From Lentinus brumalis (lineage: Eukaryota; Basidiomycota; Agaricomycetes; Polyporales; Polyporaceae), in NCBI GenBank assembly GCA_001792895.1, contig MARA01000005.1, positions 2,046,001-2,110,000 of the forward strand: 64,000 nt of DNA, in the 5' to 3' direction. The translations under genes were made by a program, and so were the position numbers. The notes below the pieces were generated by a model, which saw only the letters and a list, made by a program, of their open reading frames with translations, made no database searches and had not been told where the DNA came from. Positions 23,052-35,560 of the stretch are shown piece by piece (the first letter of the stretch is position 1; the number at the start of each line of letters is the position of its first letter).

Positions 23052-24230
23052 CTATGTGGGGAGGAACTGCGCGGCCTCGGCGTACATCTCGTCCGTCGTG
23101 CGCTTGAACGCGGCGATGCCGAGGAGGACGAAGCCGGTGAGGACGGCGATCTCGAAGATGATCCAGAGCGTCGCCCAGACGTGCGCGGGCACTCTGGGGT
23201 ACATGATGCCCCATTGTGTCGCGTCCGAGTCGTTAGCTTTGCGGAAGTACTTGTCGTCCGCGATATCCCCTGGCCTCTTCGTGAGTATTGCCATCGAGCC
23301 CAGTGGGGAGGGAGTACTCACAGACAACGTATAGCGCGCTACGGGGGAGTATATGCGTCAGTCCAGTCCCATGGCTGTCAGATTGGAGAAAGTTCTGGAC
23401 GTACTTCATGACACCAACGAATAGACAATACCAACGGAGGGCTTGTCTGCACCGACACTCAGCGACATGGACAAGGGACACGAGGAACATACGCACGCAT
23501 GGTCAATGAACCAAAAACCAATGAGCAGGCCCTCGTATACAGCAGTGAGAAGGATCGTTCTGTTCCGCAGTGCGTCGAAGCGCCGATGGCAGTGCGAATT
23601 GGGAGGTAGTGGTATGTGACGTGCCTTCAGACGAGCGACAGCAAACAGGGAAAGAAAAGACGCACAGTTTGTTCCGCACGACAGCGAGAGGTGCGACGAG
23701 CCCGATGCCAAGCACGAAGCTCATGATCTTGGAGACAAGGGTGTCGAAGCCAGCCATGATGAAGAGGCCCCCGAAGATCGTCGAACCGATGTACCCGGCG
23801 GCGAGGATGCTTGGTGGGTGTCCGCCAGCGACGATTGTCGCGCCGCCCATGTCGGGGTCGATGCAGACTTTCATGACCGACCCTCCGGTCAGGATGGCCT
23901 AGCGGGGAGCTCAGGACCATGTGCACGCAAGGCAGAAGTAGGACGCACCATGCATATGTGACACAGCTCATGCCATCCTATCGTGAAGAGCTTGAGTGGG
24001 TTGAGGACCACTCTGAAGCCAGGGATGACCCAAAAGGCGAAGATGACCACGGCATAGACAACGATCTGGTGAGGGTGAGAGTGGGCGGTAGAGGGATAGC
24101 ATGGTACGCACGACATATAGTACGGGGACCTGAAAGTAGCAATTGATAGCGCACCAGATCAGCTTTCGGCTGTTGCGGACACATGGACAACGGAACTTGC
24201 CTGCTCGTGGGTTGGGGCTACTGGACTCAT
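23052..24230 (-). CDS. Peptidase M50B-like polytopic membrane protein
   Basis: Multi-exon membrane protein with the zinc-protease signature HELCH in LFTIGWHELCHICM (about 23950-23990), followed by AILTGGSVMKVCIDPDMGG, GGHPPSILAAGYIGSTIFGG and MAGFDTLVSKIMSFVLGIGL. Later exons give TAVYEGLLIGFWFIDHA, RWYCLFVGVMK, DIADDKYFRKANDSDATQW and HVWATLWIIFEIAVLTGFVLLG, ending at 23052. This matches the fungal M50B-like family, related to site-2 proteases but of unknown substrate. The first exon begins at the ATG at 24230 (MSPVAPTHEQASSV); read straight through it meets a TGA, so a donor must lie before it. GTCCAT or GTGTCC within exon 1 joined to the acceptor before IVVYAVVIFAFW keeps the frame, but the exact site is uncertain. 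Confidence 0.82.
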
Positions 24231-24678
24231 GTGGTGGTGCACGGCGGGGGGAGCGAGGGGAGGACGGGGGACGTAGGGAGGGAGAGACATGGGGTGCGTC
24301 GAGCGGGCACAGTATAAGTACTCGAGCAGACCGTGCAGCCAGAAGCACGCAGCGCGGGGGCGGCCAGAGCGAAGACGGCGTGGAGGACTGCAAACCCGGT
24401 GCGTGGACAAGAGCCACCAGCCGCGGTCCGTGAGCGTGACTGCCCCAACCACGCCAACCACCGCAGTCTCCGCACAGCCACACCGCGAGGCGCGTAGCCG
24501 CCCGCCAGACGCGTCAGTCACGTGCACACGCGACCTTTGTTTATTCCCCGGCGGAGTTCGAATTCTCCCCCGCTATATAAGCCAAAATGGGCGTCGCGGT
24601 CGGCACACCCGTGTTCCTCTTCCTCTCCACCACTATCCTCGCCCTTTAGCCCCCTTCTCTCACCCTCAACAAGCAAAC
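24231..24678. promoter_or_regulatory. Divergent promoter between M50B-like gene and histone H2A
   Basis: A 448-bp head-to-head region. For H2A there is a TATA box at 24574-24580 (TATATAA) and a CACGTG E-box at 24519-24524. Next to the M50B-like start (24240-24295) the plus strand is G-rich with several runs of 3-6 G, that is a C/T-rich leader on the transcribed strand. Confidence 0.6.
24574..24580 (+). promoter_or_regulatory. TATA box of histone H2A
   Basis: TATATAA, 99 nt before the H2A ATG and followed by a pyrimidine-rich leader. Confidence 0.65.
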
Positions 24679-25339
<661 letters not shown>

Positions 25340-26112
25340 ACCCCTCTTGTTCTCTCGTCTCGTGGTTTCGTGTCTCGTATCTTGTCGGGATTTGTACTTT
25401 GTATCACTTTGTCGTATGTCCTTCCTAATGTCTCATGCCGTGTATTATGGTCGTGGAACTCGTCTGCAATGAATGAGTTGCATCAGACACTGAAACTGTG
25501 TGTAGGCTTCGTGTGATTCGTTCAGAGCCAGGGATGGCTATCACCGAAAGGGACTATCAGAACTCTCCAAATGTTCACCCCATGATAGTCGTACTCTCAT
25601 GCCGCCATACTAGGAGGTTCAGTCGAGCGGCATCTCTCAACTGTGTTCATCGTTCAATGCCCTAACGGCTGATCTGGGAGGGTATAGATGTTCGTCCATG
25701 CTATAGCTTAAATGAAGTAAAGTGAAGTACAGATACGCAAATTCAGAAGGATAGAGACGAGAGACGAGAGGCGATACGACTGAAGGCGATGCGCGCGGAT
25801 GCAGTACTGAGTATATAGAGACGAATGCGTGCAGATACTACCATGACGATGCGGACGATGCGGACAATGAGCAATGGCGATATGGCGATGGGTGGTGGCA
25901 GGCAGTAGTGACGTGCAAACCGTCCGACCGGCCCAGACTAGACAGGGCGCGAGGACATACGTGTGGGTACGTGATGAACTCAAATGTGTAGCGTGCCCCG
26001 GGCGACGGATGCAGATGCGGAGGGTAAAGGAGGCATGATACAGAGGCAGCAGCGTGCAGGTGAGTGAGCGAGGGGAGAGCGGATGTAAGAGAGTGTGTAG
26101 GCGGGACAGGAA
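25340..26112. other. Convergent 3' region between H2A and the LIM-RhoGAP gene
   Basis: No gene is supported. A short direct repeat of GACGATGCG lies around 25843-25865. The rest looks like 3' flanking sequence. Confidence 0.5.
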
Positions 26113-29100
26113 TTAGCGCTGCTGGTGCTGCCCGTTCGGGATGTAGGGATGCGGGCTCTCGCTGCTCGTCCTTGACGACGAGTTGTTGATGAACGAGTTC
26201 GGCCTCGACGACGGGCGGCCCCCGTTCGGGTCCTGCACGGGCGGGGGGCGCTCCATTGACCACTCGCTGCTCGGGCTCTGCGTCTGCATGTTCTGCACGT
26301 TGGTGGGCATTCGCGGCTGCGGCGAGTGGATTGCGCTTATTGAGGGCTGCGACGCCGAATGCGGCGCGCCGCTACCTGGGCCTCCTGGAGCCGGGTACGA
26401 GAACGGCGAATGCTGCATGGGGGGTCCTTGTGTCCGCGCTTGGGGATGGCCATTCCGGAGCATACTCTCTGAGGTTGATGGCAACCCCATAGGTGGCCGT
26501 TCGAGGAACTGCGGGTTCGAATGGGTTGACCTGCTCGATACGTGAGACATGAGTCCTTGACGTATCACGGAGTAGATACTCACCTTGGTGGCATGGACCG
26601 CATGTCCTCTGGTCGTGGAGTACCGGGGTTGAAGTTGAAGGTAGTATTGCCAAGCACAGGCGAAGTCAGCCCTGGTGTCTTCCCCCCACTCTTGACGCGC
26701 ATGTAGTTGTCGACCTTCTTCAGAAACTCCCTGCTTGGCAGCTCCATGCAGTTGGCGAAGTACTCTTCATCCTGCAGGATGGGCAGGAACTCCTCCGGAA
26801 CGCAGTAGAACGCGTCCTGGTTCTCCAACAGCATCGTGACCACGCGAATCGCTGGGAAACTCTCGTCCCGCATGGCGTTCTGCCCGCGAGAATAGAGAAT
26901 GCTGGGGCAGATGACGGTGGCGAGGTTTTGCAGATCCATCTTGCTGCCCGTCTCTTCGTCCAGATGCGCGAAGGACGCCACCCACTTCAGGAACACGAAG
27001 AGCACCTCCAGCGTATCTCGGTGAGCTTTCGGGAGAATGAGGGAAACCATGTGCAGCATCCTCATCCGATCTTGGTCAGAAGGTAGCGCTGCAGATATGC
27101 ATTAATAGGGCGGAACAGACGGTGGCATAGGTGACATACATTGAGTCGCGATGAAGAGCCGATGTAGCTTGAACGTCATGAGCGGGTCAGGAAGATCTCG
27201 GAAGAACTTCTTGAGTAGTGCTGCAAGCTGGACTGGGTTGTCCTGCGTGAAGTCGACAGCAGATGCGTCTCGGTCGATTGCTTCGGTGAGCTCTCTCAAT
27301 CGACGAATGTTCCCGTTCCTCCGGAAGATACCCTCGATGGACATGTCTGCGCTCGAGCTCGGTCAACCATACACTAAGAAATACTCCCGACACGTACCCA
27401 TTTGCCGCATCGCAGAAATGACGTCGTCGACGAAACTCGGTATACGGAGGGTCGCCCGAGAAGCACCGAGAAGCGAATCCGATCCCTCGCGCTCAACAAG
27501 AAGCTCCAGAGGTACACCGAAAACACCTGCAAGTAGCCATATGAGTAGAGCACGCAAAAGCTTGATTCAGCGCGTCCGACCTTTCTTCTTCAGGTTCTTC
27601 TTGTCATTGCCCGGCTTGAACAGCTTGTTCCAAAAGGAGCTCTTCTTCACCTCCACCAACTCCAGGATCTCGTCTAGGTCGAACTCGTTCCGCAACGGTG
27701 ACCGCTGCAGCACGAGCACCGCACAGTACTTGACGATCGCCAGTTGGAGCGGGTTGAGCTCCGCGATGTACGGTATCGAGTTCTGGCTGGGGAGTGACCG
27801 CCGTTGTTCCCGGGCCTGGGCCGCCTCCACCAGTTGCGGGATGTCCGCAAGCGTGATCCCGTCTTCAATACCCCCAACCATCGTGTCGTCGTATGCCCCG
27901 CCTGCAGGTGAGCTGGGTCCCGACTCGTCGACGATCTTGATCGCAGTGTTCCCCCGCGCGAACGCCGGCCGGATGACCTGCGATCCCACGTTGGTGTCGA
28001 TAGTCCCTGGCGACGGCAGCGACCGCTGATGTTGCGGGGGTTGCTGGGTGTGTATCTGTGGCGCCTTCTGGCTTCGAGCCATCCCATGCTGCGCAGACTG
28101 GGGCGCGGGTGTCCGTGCGCCAGGAGTGACTTCTTGGGGGCGATGCGCGTGGGTGATATCGGAGGAATGTGCAACTTTGCCAGTTGGGCTTTCGACGATC
28201 GTTGACCGCTTTGGTAACCTAGCTGTGGAGGACAGCTTCCGATCCAAGTGCACGGAGCGAAGACGATTAATATCGCCCGAGTTGCGGTACGGATCCTCGT
28301 CAGGCTCCCGTGGTTGTCCTGATCCCGGGACGATGGCTGTTGAGCGCCAGAATATCAGCAAGAGACACTAGAAAACACCAAAATAGCAACAAGGCCGCTT
28401 ACCAGGTGAAAGAGGAACGACGCCGCGTTTCTTGAGCAGCACGTATAATCGCCTCAAGGCCACATTCAACAGGAACGCATACTGCTCCAGTCGCGAAACT
28501 GCTTGGAACCCCCCGCGACAACCCGGATGCGCATGATCTGTGCAGAAGATGGCCGTAGGAACGGTACCAAAAGACGACGTCTCCTTCATGGTCTCCACCT
28601 CGTACACGAACGCACCGACGTTCGCTGGTGGCCGCCGCGCGGTAGAGAGCTTCGGTCTGTCCTTGTCGTCCTTGGACGACTCCTTGTCCCTGTCGTCCTG
28701 CTTTACAGGCTCCTTGACCACTGGCATCGCTGCTGCCTTACCACAGGTCTGGCACGTGAGACAATGCGAGTGCCACCGCTGGTACGTCCCAAGCCGCACG
28801 CAGTCCTCCTCGACGGTCTGGTTACACTTGATGCAGAGGTCCGAGGGAGGGTTCACCACAGGCACCTTCGCAAGGGTGGGGTCTTTAGGTGCGGCGCTGA
28901 ATGGGCTCTCGCCCGCATGCTCAGGCGCGAGACTCTTGAAGCCGTACGTCACTCCTTGTGTGCCCACATTCCCGGAGTCACTTTGCGGAATCATTTCGCC
29001 GTTTGCGCGCTTCATGATGCGCCTAGCGGAGGGATTCCCGCCTTGGATGGCTAGCATGTGGAGCTTATCCAGGAAATTCGTGATGGCTTCCCGTACGTCC

Positions 29101-31399
29101 TGCTCCCGCTCCAGCTTCAGAGCTCCAGTCAACGCAATACGAATCAAGATCTTGAGGTAATGCGCCAACCCCGTGACAAGCGCGAGCAATTCCTGCGTCA
29201 TCCCCATTCGACGTGCGCCTGTCTCCTGGGTATGCGAGAGAAGGGTGAATAGATCCACCGTCTTGCGGCACAGCATTCTCGCCTCGCGAACGTGCGACAT
29301 GCCTAGACCGGTGACATATCTTCAACTCAGATTTGGTGGGAGATTATGCAAGCGAACGTACCTTTGAGTTTGAGCCGTGCGAAGTGGTATTCAAGATCGT
29401 CGATGGACGCGAAGAGCACCTCGACGTGGAGAATGAACTTCTCGGCCATCCGGATGGCCTCGAGGTACTGCCCATTGCTCACTTGGCGCAACATATCGGA
29501 GATGCATGCAGCACTCGATTCCTCGAACGCAGACAATACCCTGTACACAGTAAGTCACTAACACAAGCCATAAGAGAATCACTTACGTCCATATCCGATA
29601 GACCTGTTGCTCCATTCGAATCTGCTTCTCCCGCAGTGATTGAGCAGTCTCCTTACGTTCCTCTTCAACGTATGGCGGTTCGGAAGGCTGCTGCTGGTCA
29701 CCCTCACCCTCGTCGTGGCTGGGTGGTGGTAGCAGGCTGGTCGGCCGTCGCGAAGAAACCTTGACGTTCCAAAACTGAATGCAGATCACGGCATGAACGT
29801 CGCGTCATTCTGAGACAACAACCACAGCGCACCTTGTTGATCATGTAACATTCCGGATGCCAGCATTCGTCGCGCATGTTCCGATTGATCTCCACGAACT
29901 GCTTGAGGATGGCACTGTTGCACCCAGCACATTTCGTGGCATATCGCGTCGAATAGTGGAAGTGGCAGTATACATCCCCTTCGTGCTCATAGTACGAGTC
30001 TTGCGGGCCAAAAAGGGTCGGACAAACTGAACACGTGAAGTGCTCGACGTGGAACTTCTTGCCTGCAGCGCATGCTCGTGACCCGTTCACTTCCTGTCAG
30101 AGAAAAGGTACTACTCACTGCATGCTGTTATGTAACTGCCTCGCAATGCCATCCCGCACTTCGCGCAGATCAGGTTCAAGCGCCGGAAGTAATCCCGTTC
30201 GCACAGAGGATGTTGCTTCCCATCTTGGCCGTCAATGGGGAAGAACTTGGATGCCACGACGGCACCGCAATCCTGTAACAGATTATTGAGCTACGCCCGA
30301 GCGGACCCGTAGAGGAGGACTACTGACCATGCACTTGAAACACTGTAGATGATACACAGCGCCCAAGGCCCGCACAAACGCTCCTTGCATGGCCTTCCCA
30401 CAAGCAGCGCATGGTCTGGTGGATCCGCAAGGTTAGACACCTTATTCAATATCACAGGAGAAGGACTAAGCCCGCGCTCGCGCTCGGCGGACATAGCTCG
30501 CATACTGCAGGACATGGCTTTCCGGACCTGAGACCTGCAAGTCAATTGGCGGGACAGCATCCTAGCCTACCCGGACGCCGCGCGCCTCGGTAATGCGTGA
30601 AGAAGCACTTGGCTGTGCCCCTTGTGCCGAACGAAGGCTCCGCGATGAGTACGGACTTTCCGGGTTGAGGACTCCTCATCAAGACGGGGTTGGACAGCCT
30701 GAGAACCTCTGCTGCATCCGCGCATTTCCATGCGCCAGCGAAGAAAGCAGTTTCCAGAGAGCCGAGAGAGGGGAATGCAGGCCAGAGCACAAGGAAGGAC
30801 GATATATTGGGTCAAATGAGCTGGGGGACTTACGTAGAAGCGACGCTGGTGCTTGTGTGCGTCGTTGAGGTACCGCCAACCTGGCTGCCGCCCGGTGTGG
30901 AAGAATCAGAGTTGAGCGACGAGTCAGAGTGCACGCTCCGCGGGCGACTCCGTGAAGATTCTGAGTGATCGGACGAGGATGCGGGGTGGTAGTGATTGGA
31001 GGTGCCTGGCGTGCCCGGCCGGCTCGAGGGGAAGGAGGGAGGTGCAGGAGACTGAGAGACACCGCGCTCAGCAGATTGAGGATCACTGGGAGCCCAGGAC
31101 GAGGAATGGTTCAGGTCTTCGCTGCGAGCGTGGGGATGGTCGTCGGTCCCGGGGTTGCGCTGATCAAGGTCGTTCGTGGAACCGAGCGTAGATGCCCTTG
31201 CAGGTAGGTGGGCGCGATCTGAGGGCTGCGGCTCGGTACGTGGAGAGGAAGGGCGTGTGCCGTTGGGAGCAGCAGAGCGGGGCGGGTCGAGATCATGGTC
31301 TGAATCCTGGTCAGAAGCCATGTAGGCGAGGGTCGCGGAGTCGTTGGAGGACTGGGAAGAGATGGAGAGTTGCTTGCTCTGATGTTCGAGCCCGCTCAT
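26113..31399 (-). CDS. LRG1: LIM-domain Rho GTPase-activating protein, Lrg1-like
   Basis: Large multi-exon gene. The N-terminus (31399 down to about 30840) is Ser/Thr/Pro-rich and disordered. LIM1 (about 30420-30180) reads CAACGKAMQGAFVRALGAVY, HLQCFKC, CERDYF. LIM2 (about 30180-29840) reads ICAKCGMALRGSYITA, FHVEHFTCSVC, CHFHYSTRYATKCAGC. A helical middle (29550-28900) leads to a third, split LIM (28850-28500: CIKCNQTVEEDC, HSHCLTCQTC, an acidic/Lys insert, then FCTDHAHPGC). The RhoGAP domain (about 27540-26700) begins VFGVPLELLVE, has the arginine finger in EGIFRRNGN, then KKFFRDLPDPLM and LATVICPSILYS. A Ser/Pro-rich tail ends PNGQHQQR. Three LIMs plus RhoGAP is the Lrg1 layout; Lrg1 inactivates Rho1 in cell-wall control. 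Rga1/Rga2 have two LIMs. Exon edges were not all fixed. Confidence 0.88.
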
Positions 31400-31888
31400 G
31401 GCTGCGACGACACCGCTGGTGGACGACTGGCGGGCTGGGGGCGGGCGTCGGGAGGCGGGGAGCGGGCGGGAGTAGCCAGAGCTGAGCCAGAGGGTATAGC
31501 AGACGGAAACCAGCTCAATCTCGACGTCGATGAATTCGGAACACCAATTTCGCCTCCCTCTCACCGTGACACCAGGCACGTGGCGGCATGTCACACCTTG
31601 CCCGCTCCCCACCCCACCCAGCTGACCGTCGGTGTACCGCCCTCTGACACCGCCAGCGTCCGCTCTTGGAAGCCAACTATCCTAATCACCTCGATTCACA
31701 CTGTATGAACGGAAGAGGCGGTGGCAACCGGGCCTTGTCCATGCATTGAAATTTGGCATCACCCAGTACTTATGACCCCCGGAGGGCAGTACCAAATGTA
31801 ATTCACACCGCAATCGACTACCGTGTCGAGTAATACCCGGCCTCGGCCGCATGATCCTCATCCAACTTTCTTTACATGGTGACAGTGT
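31400..31888. promoter_or_regulatory. Promoter region of the LIM-RhoGAP gene
   Basis: Between the RhoGAP ATG and the stop of the carboxypeptidase gene, both on the minus strand. The RhoGAP frame is open upstream to 31612 but shows no conserved sequence there, so I treat this as leader and promoter. No clear TATA box. Confidence 0.4.
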
Positions 31889-34226
31889 TCATGCGGTGTA
31901 CTCGTCAGCATTCAAGATGAGCGTCGAGAAGAACCGGATCATCTCCAAGAAGGCATCCGCGTCGATGGCTGCAATAATAATCTGTCAGTCCACCACGAAC
32001 AATCATTCAGTATGGTTGTCTGCTCACATTCGTTGATAGTATGCACGCCGTTGCTCAGCGCCGTGCCGTTCCCGGAGTTATGATGGTTGTACCGATAGAT
32101 GTGCTCTGTGAGCGCCCAATAGTAACGGGTGTCTGTAGAGTACACAAATCCCGGGATCCCCGTTAGCTCAGCCATGCCCTCAGATCCGCTCTCGCGCCGA
32201 AAATGCAGACGGAGCCCCCGAAGATAGTCACGCACCAGTGTTTCCTGACATGATGCCCGGAGCAATGACAATGCTGTTGTCTTCCTTGAGGCTCCGATGC
32301 GCGTTGTATGTCGCCTTGATCGTGCCCGACAACAGGGCGTACTCCGGCGCGTCTATAGGGCTGATGGGCGCGGGCTCCAGCGCGGTGCCCCAAGCGTCGG
32401 TCAGGGTGAGCGTGCCGTACGCTGTTCCATCCTTGCCGGTGATCTGCGACCCAAAGGCCGTGTACGATAGGTTGAACTCCTGGGCGAGCGTCTTGAGGAG
32501 CGCGGTGTCTTGCTCCTTGACCGCGTCAACAGAACTGCCGCCGCACTTTAGTCAAGATTGCCCTGGAGACGTTCGAAGATACAAGACGACGTACCTGTCG
32601 GTCGCGATACGGTGGTTGACAACAGCCCACGCCTCTTCGGGGAGCGCATTCGTCTTCACACCGCCGCTGATCAAGTCGATGGCTTGGGTGGTACCAACAA
32701 GCGCCCGGAAGGACTTCTCCTTGAACAGTTCCTTCTGAGCCTCCCTAAGCGCATGATCAGACTTGACGGCCTTCTTGAGAGCCTTCCGGAGCTTATGTGG
32801 GACGCCAGGGACATGGGCTGCGAGGCACTGCGATTTCCAATACATCGGCGTACCGCGAGAGAGGCGCGGTTCGTAGGGGTTGGCCTCGTAGTGAACGAGT
32901 AATTGCGAGAGAATTCCGATGGTCTAGACACAGATGTGAGTGATTCTGAGATCATGGTTGGTGGAAATGTCTCACAGTGTGCGAAGGCGGTACGCTGGAA
33001 TGGCCGCCTGGGGAAGTCACATCAACTCGAACGTCGATGTATCCCTTCTCGGCGACAGCAGGCGTAGCAACAACACCGTCATACTCCTGGGCAAATCCTC
33101 CTGTTCCGTTAAGTCAGTCAATGTTGCTCCCTTGTTGCTACGTCAGTACTTGCCTCCTTCATCGACGAGCAGCAAGAAGGCGTTCTCGCCATATGTCTCA
33201 AGGAGATGCTTGCTGAGTGAAGCAGCGCCCTGACGACGTTGAGTCAGTGCTAGTATCTCACTGTATGACGACATCAATAATTATAAAGCACGTACATGCA
33301 AACCACTGGTTTCCTCGTCGAAACCGAAAGTGAGAACGACGCCGCGGGCCGGCTGGAAGTTGCTCTCAAGTAGCGACTCAATAGTTGACAGAATGGCAAT
33401 CAGCCCGCTTTTGTCGTCTGAGCTGCCGCGTCCCCAGATGCGCTCGCCGTCGAAGTGGCCAGAGAACGGCGGGTGAGTCCACTTGTCAACAGTGTCAGGG
33501 TTCACAGGAACGACGTCTTGTCAAGCGCGTGAGGTTCCGAGCCTTTAGCCACGCAGATATCACCTACCTTGATGCGCAGCCAGTAGCAGTGGCTTCAAGT
33601 CGGCGTCAGAGCCCTTCCATACATACACTAAACCCCAGGTGTTAACTTTCGTAACTTCTAGGGTCGAGTGTCTGGGCCAATGTCAGTGAAGCGTTCGCGA
33701 ACTGCGTCAGACGTGACTCGACTTACACCAGAGGGAACGCCTTCAGCAGGTAGTCGTGGAACGGACCGAACACCTCCCAGCGCGGATCTTCGCCAACCGG
33801 TCCCATCTTGTCGAAGGACGGCGTACTGGAAGAGCCCAGCGGATTCGCTCGTCGACATGCCCTCGTAATGGGTACGACATGCTGCACTCACGGAACTCTG
33901 ACTGCACCCCCAAGCCATTCAACCGCACGCGTCTTGAACGCGTCTGTGCTGAAGGTCTCGCCCAGCGCAGTCCATAGCGCGTTGTTCTTGTCGGGCGTGA
34001 CAGCGGAGACCTGAGGGCACTGTTCCTCAGCCTTGTAGTCACGGAGGAGACTGTCAGAGACGCATCCCGGTACGGGGGCAAGGCCAGCCGCGTTCAGGCA
34101 AGTCCAGAGAGCGATGCCGACCAGTAGGCCCTTCACGAGACGCAGGCCAGCAGACGGGCTCTTCTTCGTCGGGGCTGCCTCTGTCGTCGTCGACGGGAGC
34201 AGAGCGTAACCCTTCGCAGGAGACAT
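31889..34226 (-). CDS. CPS1: M20 family Gly-X carboxypeptidase, Cps1-like (vacuolar)
   Basis: Multi-exon zinc metallopeptidase. After a short cytosolic N-terminus comes one hydrophobic anchor (LVKGLLVGIALWTCLNAAGL), as in yeast carboxypeptidase S, which reaches the vacuole as a type II membrane protein. M20 motifs follow in order: LLLAAHQDVVPVNPDTVDKW (first zinc His and Asp), RIWGRGSSDDKSG, FGFDEETSGLHG (catalytic Glu pair), VDVTSPGGHSSVPPSHTT in the dimerisation domain, and VKTNALPEEAWAVVNHRIATD. The C-terminus ends FFSTLILNADEYTA at 31889. The enzyme releases C-terminal residues from peptides for nitrogen recycling. The ATG at 34226 (MSPAKGYALL) is preferred; an upstream frame to 34307 has no support. 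Confidence 0.9.
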
Positions 34227-34842
34227 GGTGGTGGTAAGAGCGAGAAGGGATTGACGAAGTTGAAATCCCCTCGCGAGCAAGCGGGGCGTTCCCGCGTATT
34301 TATGCATATGTATTCAGACTGACTCCAACTCCCGCGAGCATGTGGACACGCCAGGCTTCTTATCAGGAACGCGGTTTACCAGGCAGGTTCGCAACAACGG
34401 ATGCAGCGAGCTTCGATAGCGCATGTTCGGGAATAAATGGTGCAATGAAGGGGAATAATGACACATGGGTGTACCGGGGACGGAGATAGCGGAGGCTCGG
34501 AGGAACTCACCATGCCTGATGATACTTTATGTTCGTTCACATAAGGGTATGCAGCCAAACTATCGCCACAAACTTGGAGATGCCGGCGTTGTTCACAGAA
34601 GTCACAAGTGCCGGTGTGCTCGAGAACTTGAACTTTGTCGGAGACTCTTCAAGTTGAAGCTAGTTGAAGAGTCTGGATCCGCCAGCGCCTTGAGGCGCGT
34701 CTTCCAAAAGTGCGGGCATCAGAATCGTTGCGAGCGATGACAAGGCGTACGCATGTACATGTAGTAGAAGTGAATGAAAAGGGGCCATGCGCGCAGAGGG
34801 TTATAGATCTGTACAGTGTACCCAAGAACAGGGCTCGAGAGT
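34227..34842. other. Upstream region of the carboxypeptidase gene
   Basis: An A/T-rich GCATAAATA element (minus strand, near 34300) lies ~70 nt upstream of the ATG and may be its TATA box. The rest, up to repeat copy A, shows no gene. Confidence 0.4.
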
Positions 34843-35210
34843 TCCGATTTCACTATTTTGGAATCGGTTCTCTGGGCGGACGAGCTCTATATGATTAGGT
34901 AATCAGGGCGTGCAACCAGGGAGTGCTCTCATTGGCTGACCGATTTATAACCTTATATGGCTAAACAATGGGCGCGACTCCTCCTAGTACGTACTCCTCC
35001 TCCACCTCGGCGAGGCTCTGCCACGATGAGTACTTAGAGGTAATTAGATGGGAAGGGTCTCCGCTAGGCCTGCGATGTTGTCAACTTTTGTATTCGCTGT
35101 TCGAGTATTCAATAGTCAGCTCAGTGCGAGCGAGGAAGAGCGGCGGGCTATAGCCCCGCCGAGTCGAGCTGCGTGCAAGTCTCTCGGACCCGGCCCGTCA
35201 CTGTACTTAT
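34843..35210 (+). repeat. Dispersed repeat, copy A
   Basis: One of two diverged direct copies; the other lies at 37123-37460. A 41-nt block (34858-34898) is identical to 37139-37179. Shared marks follow in the same order: GCTCTCATTGGCTG, a TTATATGG box, GTCTCCGCTAGG, CTGTTCGAG.ATTCAA and GTGCAAG.CTCTCGG. The left end carries an imperfect inverted repeat (CCGATTTCA, 6 nt, TGGAATCGG; 34844-34867). No open frame, target duplication or transposase is visible. Class unknown. Confidence 0.75.
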
Positions 35211-35560
35211 ACTACCCTTCACTTTAGTACGTACAATTAATCACCCCATAAGGACGTTCCACCTGCTGCCTGGGGTGCCAAGATGGATCCGTCTGCCAGG
35301 GTGTGGTGGGCGGTGGTCATGGCTCGGCGTGGGACGGGACTCAAATGGGACGAATTTGATATGGGAGACACGGACTGTGCGAGCGAGAGGATGTGAAAGT
35401 CCGACCTCTTCGGCGGATGCGGGATAAGGTAGCTCGCGCTGCACGAGTGGAAGTCCATAGATTGGTTCTGGAGCAGGAACGGCAGGCATGCGACAAGTAC
35501 CGTAGCGGATGCGAGTGCTGAAAGAGGAGTGGATGATATTAGAGCGTAGGATACGCCGCT
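35211..35560. other. Spacer between repeat copy A and F-box gene 2
   Basis: Holds the 3' region of the F-box gene. No gene or motif recognised. Confidence 0.4.

Noticed and set aside
24160..24200. In-frame TGA that would make the M50B-like gene a pseudogene
   Set aside because: Donor sites upstream of the TGA allow an in-frame join to the first transmembrane exon.
26500..26530. tRNA-like GGGTTCGAATGGG string
   Set aside because: It lies inside the RhoGAP coding sequence and no cloverleaf forms.
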